From NCBI GenBank assembly GCA_003519685.1, contig DOWG01000040.1:1-7429 (forward strand): 7,429 nt of DNA. Reading direction: 5' to 3'. The position numbers and the translations under genes are program-made. Source of the DNA: Lachnospiraceae bacterium. Its GTDB lineage: Bacteria; Bacillota; Clostridia; Lachnospirales; Lachnospiraceae. Positions 1 through 7,429 of this stretch are shown piece after piece (within the stretch, counting starts at the first letter, position 1; each line of letters opens with the position of its first letter). Below the pieces are notes generated by a model. The model did not search any database. It was not told the origin of the DNA and worked only from the letters and a program-made list of their open reading frames with translations.

Positions 1-426
1 CTTTGCCTTATCTAGGGCTGCTTTAATTGCATCCAGTAAAAGCTGCTGCGTATATTTACTGTCCTCGTTTAGTTTGACCTGTTCGATCGGAACATCTTCA
101 TATAATTGGGTCGCAATATCTTCTAGGGAGGGCTCTATAAGAGGAAACATAGTCGTGACGGTTTCATCGATATTGATAATGCTAACCTTATTAATATGAT
201 TCTTATCTACCACAACCTCTAGATTAATTGCTGTATCGCTTAATGCGATGGAGGAGGTCCACACGCCTGCCCTATAAATCTCGGTATTTTCTGAAACGGT
301 CTCATCCTTTTTATCCGGCCAGAACATAAAGATAAGTAGAAGAATCAGAAGAATGCCTAAGACGGCAAATATTACCGTATATATGATTTCTTTTAGCTGG
401 ATAACGACTATTTTTGTCTTTGCCAT
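1..426 (-). CDS. Membrane-anchored protein with FMN-binding-like extracytoplasmic domain (partial, 3' end missing)
   Basis: The reading frame starts at ATG 426-424 on the minus strand and stays open for 142 codons to the window edge, so the C-terminus is missing. A GGAGG ribosome site (complement of 433-437) lies 6 nt before the start and supports it. The protein has a short lysine-bearing N-terminus (K3, K5, K12), one hydrophobic segment at about residues 13-36, then a charged linker (PDKKDE) and a soluble domain. This predicts an N-in, C-out single-pass anchor. The soluble part starts near GVW (54-56), runs into the strands INLEVVVDKN and INKVSIINI, and ends in a helix (LLLDAIKAALDKAK) preceded by SKYT. 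This order resembles the small FMN-binding domain of RnfG/NosR-like proteins, but the SGAT-type threonine motif used for covalent flavin is not seen. The fold assignment is inference from layout only. If it is right, only a few residues are missing. The gene is divergent from addB, and no functional link is evident. Confidence 0.8.
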   Translation of the reverse strand, partial: MAKTKIVVIQLKEIIYTVIFAVLGILLILLLIFMFWPDKKDETVSENTEIYRAGVWTSSIALSDTAINLEVVVDKNHINKVSIINIDETVTTMFPLIEPSLEDIATQLYEDVPIEQVKLNEDSKYTQQLLLDAIKAALDKAK

Positions 427-446
427 ATCTATCCTCCGAGCATGAT

Positions 447-476
447 TTGCTTCATGTCTTAATCTTATTATATAGT
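447..476 (+). promoter_or_regulatory. Candidate sigma-A-type promoter for addB
   Basis: TTGCTT (447-452) and TATAGT (471-476) are separated by 18 nt in the AT-rich region upstream of addB. They match the -35 and -10 consensus at 4 and 5 of 6 positions. Other A/T hexamers nearby, such as TATTAT at 476-481, could serve instead. The call is weak because the region is AT-rich throughout. Confidence 0.3.
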
Positions 477-506
477 ATTATACAGTAGAATAATTTATGC
501 AGATAA
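477..506 (-). promoter_or_regulatory. Candidate promoter for the divergent membrane-protein gene
   Basis: On the minus strand a perfect TATAAT occurs at 482-477, with a poor -35 candidate TTATCT at 506-501 and an 18-nt spacer. A second perfect TATAAT is at 472-467. Both lie about 40-55 bases upstream of the start codon. They overlap or abut the proposed addB -10, so the two genes may share a compact divergent promoter. This is inference from hexamers only. Confidence 0.3.
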
Positions 507-518
507 ATTCCAAAGGAT

Positions 519-523
519 GGAGG
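519..523 (+). promoter_or_regulatory. addB ribosome binding site
   Basis: GGAGG sits 8 nt before the ATG at 532. It decides the start. The in-frame ATG at 517 overlaps this site and has no comparable site of its own. Starting at 532 also gives the usual AddB N-terminus, with the P-loop beginning at residue 8. Confidence 0.85.
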
Positions 524-531
524 GATATTTT

Positions 532-3500
532 ATGTCCTTGCAGCTATTCTTAGGAAGTGCCGGTTCCGGTAAATCCTATCAGCTATACCGTGAGGTAATT
601 AAACAATCAAAATTAAATAGAGACACGCACTATCTGGTTATTGTGCCGGAGCAGTTTACTCTGCAGACACAGAAGGATATTGTCAGTATGCACCCGGAGC
701 ATGGTGTGATGAATGTGGATATCCTTAGCTTCCTTCGCTTTGCGTTCCGTATCTTTGATGAGGTAGGAGGGAACGATTATCCAATCTTGGAGGATACGGG
801 TAAGAGTATGGTACTGCGCAAAGTAGTCGCTGAAAAACGCAAGGATCTGATCCTGTTTGGCTCCAATGTAAAGAAACCGGGCTTTATCGGGGAACTAAAA
901 TCCATGCTGTCCGAACTGTTTCAATACAATATTCAGCCGGAAGACTTCGATAAGATGCAGGAGATTGCAGCGAAGAAACCGGTGCTAAAAGCGAAGCTTG
1001 CAGACATTTTAACGGTATATAACGGTTTTCAGGCTTTTATGAAGGAACGCTATATAACGGCAGAGGAAACCCTTGTGGTATTAAATAAGATTGTCGATCA
1101 GTCCGAGTGGTTAAAAAACAGCGTGATCTGTCTGGATGGCTTTACCGGCTTCACTCCCTGTCAGTATCAGCTGTTGGCGAAAATGATGCAATACGCAAGG
1201 AAGGTCATGGTGACGGTTACGATTGATCCGTCCGAAGACTTAATGGCTCCCGTGGCGGATCATCAGCTGTTTAGCTTAAGTAAGAAAACAATCCAGAAGC
1301 TGTATCAGATAGCGCAGGATCATGATATCAAGATTGAAAAACCGGTATACGCGGAGAAATGTAATAAAAGCAAAGTTCCTTACCGTTTTTTTCATTCCCC
1401 TGCCCTTGCCTTTCTGGAGCATAATTTATTCCGCTATCCCTATCGGTCCTATGAAGGGGAGCAGGAAGATATTACGATTCATGAGACAAAGGATGCCGAA
1501 GCAGAGGTAGCTTTTGCAGCCAGGGAGATCAAACGGCTCGTCAGGGAGGAAGGCTGCCGCTATCAGGATATTGCCGTGGTTACCGGGGATATTGAAAGCT
1601 ACGGCAGGATTGTCAAGCAAATATTTACCCGGATGGGGATCCCCTGCTTTATTGATTATAAGAAGGATATCCTAAATAATCCTTTTGTAGAAATGCTTCG
1701 CTCCGCCATTGCCATTGCTACAGAGGATTACAGCTATGAAAGTGTTTTCCGCTATCTGCGGACCGGTCTGTCCGAGGTGGCGAAGGAGGAGGTTGACCTG
1801 TTGGAAAACTATATCCTTGCAACGGGAATCCGGGGGAGCAAGCGGTATAGAGAGCCATTTACCAGGAACTTTCGCAGCCGGGAGAAGGTGGACTTAGGGC
1901 GAATCAATCAGGCACGGGAGCAATTGATCGCAGAGGTGCAGCCCCTCTATGAGGTTTTAAAGGATAAAGAAAAGACACTGAAAGATTATACGACAGCACT
2001 CTATGAGCTGGGCGTCCGGCTTCAGGTCGAACAGAAGCTGGAGGAGTGCCGGCAAAGCTTCCAGGAGAAGAATCAGGCGTTGGCAGCCAAGGAATTTGAG
2101 CAGGTGTACCGGATTGTTATGGAGCTCTACGATCAGATGGTACTGCTGTTAGGGTCCGAGCATGTTACGCTGAAGGAATTTGGCGAGATTATAGAAACCG
2201 GATTAATTGAAGTTAAGATGGGGCTTATTCCTCCCGGTGTGGATGAAATTGTGGTGGGTGATACGCAGAGAACCCGCCTCAAGGATATTAAAGTACTGTT
2301 CTTTATGGGGATGAATGAAGGAATTGTACCGAAATCTCTATCCAGTGGTGGAATTCTTTCCGATATTGAGCGGGAGCTGTTGATAAGTAACGACATTGAG
2401 CTGGCTCCGACGAAACGGCAGCAGGCATTTACGGAGCAGTTTTATATCTATCTCAGTATGACCAAGCCAAAGGATAAGCTCTATCTTACCTATCATCGGG
2501 TTAACGGGGAAGGAAAATCCGTGAATCCCTCCTATCTGATCGGTAAGATGAAGCAGTTGTTTCCACAGATTGCAGTCCGTATGGATGATGAGGCAAAAGA
2601 GGATGCGGAGCATATCTTAAGGGATCAGGGGCTTACCTATCTGGCCGATGGACTGCGGGAGTTTCAGCAGAGGGAGGTTACGGACCTCTGGAAGGAACTG
2701 TTTCTATATTATAAATCCGGTGAAGAGACCCACCAGGTGTTAAGTAAGCTTGTGCAGGGAGCCTTCTATGTTAATCAGGAGAAGGGAATCTCAAAGCTGG
2801 CAGCAAAACTTCTCTATGGCAATGAGCTAAAGGGAAGTGTGACAAGGCTGGAGCAGTATGCCGGCTGTGCCTTCGCCCATTTTATGTCCTATGGGTTGTC
2901 CCTGGAGGAGCGAAGGGAATATAAGCTTGCGATACCGGACATAGGGAATATTTTTCACAATGCGATTGACAATTTCTCAAAGAAGCTGGATATGGGGGAA
3001 TATACCTGGCATACCATTCCGGATGAAGTGCGGGAGGATTGGGCTGTCTGGTGTGTTGAGAAGGCGGTGGAGGAATATGAGAATTCCTACCTTCGGAGTA
3101 CCAAGAGAAATGAGTACTTAATCACCCGGATGAAACGGATCACGGTACGGACCCTGTGGGCACTCTGCAACCAGATTAAGCAGGGAGTCTTTGAGCCGGC
3201 TGGATATGAGATGCCCTTCTTCCATGTCCCTGACGCCGTTCTTTCACTGCAGGGGCGGATTGACCGTCTGGATTTATACGAAGAAGAGGATAAAGTATAT
3301 GTGCGTGTGATTGACTATAAATCGGGCAATACCTTCTTTGATATTAATAGTATCTATTATGGTTTACAGCAGCAGCTCTCCATTTATCTCAGTGCTGCCA
3401 TAGAATATCTGAAAAACAGGTATCCGCAGAAGGAGGTAGTGCCTTCCGGTATCTTTTACTACCATATCGATGATCCGATCGTTGCCAAGACGGAGCAGGT

Positions 3501-3930
3501 CGAGGAAGAAATCTTTAAAAGCCTTCGGATGAATGGTCTGGCAAATGAGGACAAAAAGGTATTGGCACTCATGGACCAAAATCTTGCCGGTCCGGATGGA
3601 ACATTGCGGGCGTCGGTAAAATCGGAAATTATACCTGTGGAAACCAATAAGGAAGGGGAACTGGCGAAGCGTTCCTCTGCGGCAGGAAGTAAAGAGCTTC
3701 AAGCGTTGGTGAGCTATGTGAACCGTAAGCTGGTGGAGGACAGTAAACAGATTCTGCATGGGGACACGCGGCTAAATCCATATCGAAACGGGGACCGTAC
3801 CGCCTGCGATTACTGTGAATTCCGCTCCGCCTGCGGTTTTGACAGCCGGCTGCCGGGGCATGGCTACCGAAACCTGGCGAAGAAATCGACGGAGGAACTG
3901 AGACAGGAGATCTTCGGGGAAGAGAATTAA
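532..3930 (+). CDS. addB: AddAB helicase-nuclease, subunit AddB (RexB-type deoxyribonuclease)
   Basis: This 1132-aa protein is close to the roughly 1166 aa of Bacillus subtilis AddB. It acts in the cytoplasm with AddA to resect DNA double-strand breaks for recombination. In the known complex AddB degrades the 5'-ended strand and its inactive helicase fold recognises Chi. Visible features, in order: Walker A GSAGSGKS (8-15), conserved early blocks (IVPEQFTLQ, DILSFLRFAF), a helicase-like segment containing TRLKDIKVLFFMGMNEGIVP, and then the C-terminal RecB-type nuclease. The nuclease shows GNIFH (H809), GRIDR (D911), VIDYKSG (D928 and K930) and QLSIY (Q948, Y952). Four cysteines fit the family's 4Fe-4S 'iron staple': C779 in YAGCAF, then C1092, C1095 and C1101 spaced C-x2-C-x5-C. 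All catalytic and cluster residues are present, so the protein should be active. addB leads the pair and addA follows after an unusually long 215-bp gap. The start is chosen from the GGAGG at 519-523. Confidence 0.96.
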   Translation: MSLQLFLGSAGSGKSYQLYREVIKQSKLNRDTHYLVIVPEQFTLQTQKDIVSMHPEHGVMNVDILSFLRFAFRIFDEVGGNDYPILEDTGKSMVLRKVVAEKRKDLILFGSNVKKPGFIGELKSMLSELFQYNIQPEDFDKMQEIAAKKPVLKAKLADILTVYNGFQAFMKERYITAEETLVVLNKIVDQSEWLKNSVICLDGFTGFTPCQYQLLAKMMQYARKVMVTVTIDPSEDLMAPVADHQLFSLSKKTIQKLYQIAQDHDIKIEKPVYAEKCNKSKVPYRFFHSPALAFLEHNLFRYPYRSYEGEQEDITIHETKDAEAEVAFAAREIKRLVREEGCRYQDIAVVTGDIESYGRIVKQIFTRMGIPCFIDYKKDILNNPFVEMLRSAIAIATEDYSYESVFRYLRTGLSEVAKEEVDLLENYILATGIRGSKRYREPFTRNFRSREKVDLGRINQAREQLIAEVQPLYEVLKDKEKTLKDYTTALYELGVRLQVEQKLEECRQSFQEKNQALAAKEFEQVYRIVMELYDQMVLLLGSEHVTLKEFGEIIETGLIEVKMGLIPPGVDEIVVGDTQRTRLKDIKVLFFMGMNEGIVPKSLSSGGILSDIERELLISNDIELAPTKRQQAFTEQFYIYLSMTKPKDKLYLTYHRVNGEGKSVNPSYLIGKMKQLFPQIAVRMDDEAKEDAEHILRDQGLTYLADGLREFQQREVTDLWKELFLYYKSGEETHQVLSKLVQGAFYVNQEKGISKLAAKLLYGNELKGSVTRLEQYAGCAFAHFMSYGLSLEERREYKLAIPDIGNIFHNAIDNFSKKLDMGEYTWHTIPDEVREDWAVWCVEKAVEEYENSYLRSTKRNEYLITRMKRITVRTLWALCNQIKQGVFEPAGYEMPFFHVPDAVLSLQGRIDRLDLYEEEDKVYVRVIDYKSGNTFFDINSIYYGLQQQLSIYLSAAIEYLKNRYPQKEVVPSGIFYYHIDDPIVAKTEQVEEEIFKSLRMNGLANEDKKVLALMDQNLAGPDGTLRASVKSEIIPVETNKEGELAKRSSAAGSKELQALVSYVNRKLVEDSKQILHGDTRLNPYRNGDRTACDYCEFRSACGFDSRLPGHGYRNLAKKSTEELRQEIFGEEN

Positions 3931-3940
3931 CTTTATCAAT

Positions 3941-3969
3941 TTGTTAAAAAAGCACTCTAAATATAGGAT
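3941..3969 (+). promoter_or_regulatory. Candidate internal promoter for addA
   Basis: TTGTTA (3941-3946) and TAGGAT (3964-3969) are exactly 17 nt apart just after the addB stop. Each matches consensus at 4 of 6 positions. If real, transcription would begin near 3976 and give addA its own leader of about 170 nt containing the palindrome. No convincing intrinsic terminator lies between addB and this site, so readthrough from addB is still expected. Confidence 0.35.
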
Positions 3970-4010
3970 AGACGTTGCCCGGGGTGTGAACAGTAACAAG
4001 ATATTCGTTC

Positions 4011-4126
4011 ATATGATATGAGTGTCATAAGTCATATAAAAACAATGAATATGAATAGGAGCGCATATATATTCAGTCCTATTCATATCAAAACCTTAAA
4101 ATGACTTATGACACTCGTATCAATAT
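4011..4126. repeat. Nested inverted repeat, MITE-like or long RNA hairpin, between addB and addA
   Basis: The outer arms 4015-4035 and 4101-4121 are complementary over 21 positions, with one T/G mismatch (4019/4117) that would be a U-G wobble in RNA. The pairing extends outward through ATAT 4011-4014 and 4123-4126 if A4122 is bulged. The inner arms 4049-4060 (ATATGAATAGGA) and 4077-4088 are perfectly complementary over 12 bp around a 16-nt loop. Between the two stems are unpaired A-rich strands of 13 and 12 nt. There is no coding capacity. A run of five T (4126-4130) follows, but the stem is AT-rich, so strong termination is doubtful. It could be a non-autonomous mobile palindrome with terminal inverted repeats, a transcript-processing or attenuation hairpin, or both. 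I could not identify a family or a clear target-site duplication. Confidence 0.8.
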
Positions 4127-4135
4127 TTTTAGATA

Positions 4136-4139
4136 GGAG
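4136..4139 (+). promoter_or_regulatory. addA ribosome binding site
   Basis: GGAG, within ATAGGAGA, lies 6 nt before the ATG at 4146 and begins only 9 nt after the palindrome ends. The hexamer ATAGGA at 4133-4138 repeats the inner left-arm sequence at 4055-4060. It is therefore also complementary to the inner right arm TCCTAT at 4077-4082. Confidence 0.8.
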
Positions 4140-4145
4140 ATGTGT

Positions 4146-7100
4146 ATGGGCTGGACAGAGGCACAACAGAAAGTAATTGATACGAGAAAGAAGAATTTAC
4201 TCGTTTCGGCGGCGGCAGGTTCCGGGAAGACGGCGGTATTAGTGGAACGTATCATCAGCATGATCTCGGAAGGGGAGAATCCGATTGATATTGACCATCT
4301 GCTTGTGGTTACCTTTACCAACGCCGCTGCAGCAGAGATGCGCGGAAGAATTGGGAAAGCAATCGATGCAAAACTACAGAAGGAGCCGGATAATGCCCAT
4401 CTGCAGAAGCAGGTTTCCCTTCTCCAAAGTGCGCAGATAACTACCATACATAGTTTTTGCTTAAATGTGATCCGCAATTATTTCCATCGCATTGATCTGG
4501 ATCCCGCTTTCAAGATAGCGGAGGAATCGGAGATTACGCTAATGAAATCCGATGTTATCGCGGATGTGCTAGAACGCTGGTATGAGGAGGGAAGGGAGGA
4601 TTTTCATCAATTTATCGAAAGCTACTCCTATTCCAAATCGGATGCGCCGGTGGAGGACTTGATTCTGCAGCTGTATTCCTTTTCCATGAGTGCTCCATGG
4701 CCGGAGAAATGGATGGAAGAGAAGGAGAAGGAGTTTGCAATCGAATCCCTGGAGGATATGAACCGGTCCACCTGGATGCAGGAACTCCTCCATTATGTGA
4801 AAACCGTATTGGGAGATTTGATGCAGAAGAATGCAAAGGCGATCGAGCTCTGCAATTTATCGGACGGACCGGAGGCATATCTGCCGGCACTTCTGTCCGA
4901 CCGCGCATTGCTTACGGAGCTTAGCATGGCAGATACCTACGAAGCATATGCCGGCAGATTTGGCGGTATAACCCATGCACGGTTATCTGGCAAGAAGCAG
5001 GAGGGGGTCTCCCCACAGTTAAAAGATCAGGTGAAGGCTCTGCGGGATGAGGTCAAGAAGGGATTAAAGGATCTGACAGCCCAGTTCTTCTTCCAGGCAC
5101 CGGAGGAAATGCTTCAGGATATGCAGGCGGTTCGAAGTGTTATGCGGGTATTATTCGAGCTGACAACCGATTTCCGGAAGGAATTTGCAGCGAAGAAGGA
5201 AGAGAAGAACTTAATTGATTTTAACGACTTAGAGCATTTTGCATTAAAGATCCTGGTGGAGGAAAAAGAGGGAGAAATGGTTCCTACGGAAGCCGCATGT
5301 GAGATTTCCGAACAATTTGAGGAAATCCTGATCGACGAATATCAGGATAGTAATCTGGTGCAGGAGACCATCCTGCAGAGCATTTCCAGAGAAAGGATAG
5401 GATGTCCAAACCGCTTTATGGTCGGAGATGTAAAGCAGAGCATCTATAAATTCCGTCTCGCTATGCCGGAGCTTTTCATGGAAAAATACAAATCCTATGC
5501 TGCCCTGGATACTCTGGAGAATGGGGATACCAATCTCTATCAAAGGATTGATCTGGATCGCAACTTTCGAAGCAGAAAAGTAGTCCTGGATTATGTAAAT
5601 GGAATCTTTTGTCAGATCATGCAGGAATCGGTAGGCGGAATAGTCTACGATCGGGCGGCGTCGCTGGCTTATGGCGGATTATATGAGAATGAGGATATGA
5701 TCGAAGGTCTGGAAATGAAGGAACGGCTGGCAAATGATGTGGAGCTGCTGCTTGTTACCGAGGAGGAAGAGCCTTCCGAAGGAGAAATGCCGGCGGAGAA
5801 AAGGACGGAGGATGCCGAAGCCGGGGAGCAGGACAGGGAGGACCCCGAGGATATTGTCTATACAAAGAAGGAAATGGAGGCCAGAGTCATTGCCAAAAGA
5901 ATCAGGGAGCTTACCGACCCGGATACCGGTCTTTTGCTGTATGATACGAAGAACCAAACCCACCGTCCGGCAGAGTATCGTGATATCGTTATTCTGCTAC
6001 GGAGTATGACCGGCTGGTCGGAGGTATTTGTCAATACCTTAATGCAGGAAGGAATTCCTGCGTATGCGGATACCGGAACCGGCTATTTTCAGACCTTAGA
6101 GATTACAACGATTCTAAATGTGCTGCGTATTATTGATAATCCGAGGCAGGATATTCCGCTGGCAGGCGTTCTCTATTCTCCGATCGTTGGTCTGACTTCG
6201 ACGCAGCTTGCGTTGATACGGGCCGCAGACCAAAACAATAGCATGTATACCGCGGTTTGCTCCTATGCCAGGGAAGGCGGCGACGAGGAAATCCGCCTGC
6301 GATTGGAGCGTTTCCTGGATCAATTGGAGGATTATCGGGCAATGGTTGCCTATACGCCGATTCATGAGCTGCTGCAAGAGATACTGGAGCAAACCGGTTA
6401 CTATTATTATGTTATGGCAATGCCGGGCGGAGAGCGCAGGAAAGCAAATATTGATATGCTGATCTCCCAGGCAGTGCGCTTTGAGAAGGGCAGTTACAGC
6501 GGGCTGTTTCATTTCATCCGCTATATTGAGAAGCTGCATAAGTATGAGGTGGATTTCGGAGAGGCAGCTACCTCCGGGGAGCAGGACAATACGGTCCGCA
6601 TTATGAGTATTCATAAAAGTAAGGGTCTGGAATTTCCGATTGTCTTCGTGGGCGGGATGAGCAAGCAGTTTAATACCCAGGATATCCGCAGTAATATTAT
6701 TCTTCACAGTGAATTGGGGGTCGGACCGGAGTATATTGACAGCGAGAGAAGGACCAAGGTTCCGACCTTACTTAAAAAGGTGATTCAGAAGAAGGTGCAG
6801 GTGGAGAATCTGGGGGAGGAGCTCCGTGTGCTTTATGTTGCCATGACAAGGGCGAAGGAAAAGCTGATTATGACCGGGTTCCTAAAATCCATGGAGGAAC
6901 TGAAGGAAAAAGATTTCTCCTTCTTTGAAATGACTTCCTCAAAAAGTTACCTTGACTGGGTTCTTCCGGCGATGATTAACCAGATGGGATGTAACCTTAT
7001 GCCGGAGGAAAATGTTCTTAAGGTGCAGAAGGATGGTATGACAATTGCCATCGTCCGCCGGGGAGACCTCCTTAAGGAGGAGATGAAGAAGCAGATCTTT

Positions 7101-7429
7101 CTGCACAAGGATAAAGAGGTACTGCTCTCTATTCAGCCGGATCAGGTCTATGATGAAAAACTGCGAAAGGAAATTGAACGGAGAATTCATTTTGTCTATC
7201 CTTATCAAAAGGATTCCGGACTGCGGGTGAAGATGACGGTATCGGAGCTGAAAAAGCTGGGACAGTTCTTAGATGAAGAGGACAGCGAGATCCTCTATCC
7301 TGCTTTGCCGTACGAATCCGTGACAAATAAAGAAGAACTATCGGTAGCTTCTGACGATCGGGAAGGACTCTCCGAAGAGAACACAGCTGCTTCCGCGGAG
7401 CCGTCGGCGGAACCCGAATGGGAAGCTAC
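4146..7429 (+). CDS. addA: AddAB helicase-nuclease, subunit AddA (partial, C-terminal nuclease domain beyond window)
   Basis: This UvrD/Rep-type superfamily 1A helicase is open at the window end after 1094 codons plus two bases. B. subtilis AddA has about 1232 aa. AddA is the 3'-5' motor of AddAB, and its C-terminal RecB-type nuclease cuts the 3'-ended strand before Chi. Visible motifs: Q-motif region WTEAQQ (3-8), Walker A AAAGSGKT (22-29), motif Ia TFTNAAAAEM (from 56), TTIHSFC (99-105), motif II DEYQD (397-401), motif III GDVKQSIYKFR (427-437), motif IV NFRS (473-476), motif V IHKSKGLEF (822-830) and motif VI EELRVLYVAMTRAK (891-904). All look intact. An acidic linker (539-569, 16 of 31 residues Asp or Glu) separates motif IV from the following domain. 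A Ser/Glu/Ala/Pro-rich stretch from about 1063 to the edge looks like the linker before the nuclease. The nuclease residues cannot be assessed here. The start is chosen from GGAG at 4136-4139 and the family-typical short N-terminus. Confidence 0.96.
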   Translation, partial: MGWTEAQQKVIDTRKKNLLVSAAAGSGKTAVLVERIISMISEGENPIDIDHLLVVTFTNAAAAEMRGRIGKAIDAKLQKEPDNAHLQKQVSLLQSAQITTIHSFCLNVIRNYFHRIDLDPAFKIAEESEITLMKSDVIADVLERWYEEGREDFHQFIESYSYSKSDAPVEDLILQLYSFSMSAPWPEKWMEEKEKEFAIESLEDMNRSTWMQELLHYVKTVLGDLMQKNAKAIELCNLSDGPEAYLPALLSDRALLTELSMADTYEAYAGRFGGITHARLSGKKQEGVSPQLKDQVKALRDEVKKGLKDLTAQFFFQAPEEMLQDMQAVRSVMRVLFELTTDFRKEFAAKKEEKNLIDFNDLEHFALKILVEEKEGEMVPTEAACEISEQFEEILIDEYQDSNLVQETILQSISRERIGCPNRFMVGDVKQSIYKFRLAMPELFMEKYKSYAALDTLENGDTNLYQRIDLDRNFRSRKVVLDYVNGIFCQIMQESVGGIVYDRAASLAYGGLYENEDMIEGLEMKERLANDVELLLVTEEEEPSEGEMPAEKRTEDAEAGEQDREDPEDIVYTKKEMEARVIAKRIRELTDPDTGLLLYDTKNQTHRPAEYRDIVILLRSMTGWSEVFVNTLMQEGIPAYADTGTGYFQTLEITTILNVLRIIDNPRQDIPLAGVLYSPIVGLTSTQLALIRAADQNNSMYTAVCSYAREGGDEEIRLRLERFLDQLEDYRAMVAYTPIHELLQEILEQTGYYYYVMAMPGGERRKANIDMLISQAVRFEKGSYSGLFHFIRYIEKLHKYEVDFGEAATSGEQDNTVRIMSIHKSKGLEFPIVFVGGMSKQFNTQDIRSNIILHSELGVGPEYIDSERRTKVPTLLKKVIQKKVQVENLGEELRVLYVAMTRAKEKLIMTGFLKSMEELKEKDFSFFEMTSSKSYLDWVLPAMINQMGCNLMPEENVLKVQKDGMTIAIVRRGDLLKEEMKKQIFLHKDKEVLLSIQPDQVYDEKLRKEIERRIHFVYPYQKDSGLRVKMTVSELKKLGQFLDEEDSEILYPALPYESVTNKEELSVASDDREGLSEENTAASAEPSAEPEWEA

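Noticed and set aside
517..531. Upstream in-frame ATG as the addB start
   Set aside because: It overlaps the GGAGG that serves the ATG at 532 and adds five residues (MEGYF) not typical before the P-loop region.
3364..3759. 131-codon open frame on the minus strand
   Set aside because: It is antisense to the addB nuclease domain, with no credible product or ribosome site recognised.
3978..3984. CCCGGGG as an operator palindrome
   Set aside because: A six-base palindrome alone is too short to support a regulator site.
4101..4130. Strong intrinsic terminator after addB
   Set aside because: A stem followed by T5 is present, but the stem is AT-rich with large internal loops and the addA ribosome site follows at once. 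Full termination here is unlikely, though partial attenuation remains possible.
4106..4477. 123-codon minus-strand frame spanning the palindrome edge and the addA start
   Set aside because: Most of it is antisense to the conserved AddA Walker A and Ia motifs, so it is best explained as a shadow.
6114..6707. 197-codon open frame on the minus strand
   Set aside because: It lies wholly antisense to addA across conserved helicase coding sequence. Its translation resembles no family I know, so it is a shadow frame.

Overview
The window is an ordinary bacterial chromosomal region from a low-to-medium GC Firmicute. An anaerobic clostridium is likely, and the Lachnospiraceae are my best guess from protein style, strong GGAGG ribosome sites and the addB-addA order. 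The family assignment is inference and was not checked by any search.

Layout. (1) Positions 1-426, minus strand: the 5' part of a small membrane-anchored protein whose 3' end lies beyond the window start. (2) 427-531: a short AT-rich divergent intergenic region with candidate promoters facing both ways. (3) 532-3930, plus strand: complete addB, 1132 aa. (4) 3931-4145: a 215-bp gap holding a candidate promoter, an unexplained GC-richer block, and a nested inverted repeat of about 116 bp that ends just before the addA ribosome site. (5) 4146-7429, plus strand: addA, open at the window end after 1094 codons. All helicase motifs are present. The C-terminal nuclease domain must lie beyond the window.

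AddA and AddB form the AddAB helicase-nuclease, the Firmicute counterpart of RecBCD. It resects double-strand breaks to a 3' single-stranded tail at Chi and loads recombination. AddA is the motor and carries one nuclease. AddB carries the other nuclease, the Chi-recognising inactive helicase fold and a 4Fe-4S cluster. Both genes look intact and well conserved here.

The part least explained by known genes is the addB-addA gap. These genes usually sit close together. Here they are separated by a long hairpin-forming palindrome that resembles a MITE or other small mobile palindrome. One of its arms is also complementary to the addA Shine-Dalgarno region. I see no clear sign of a wholly new multi-gene system in the window.
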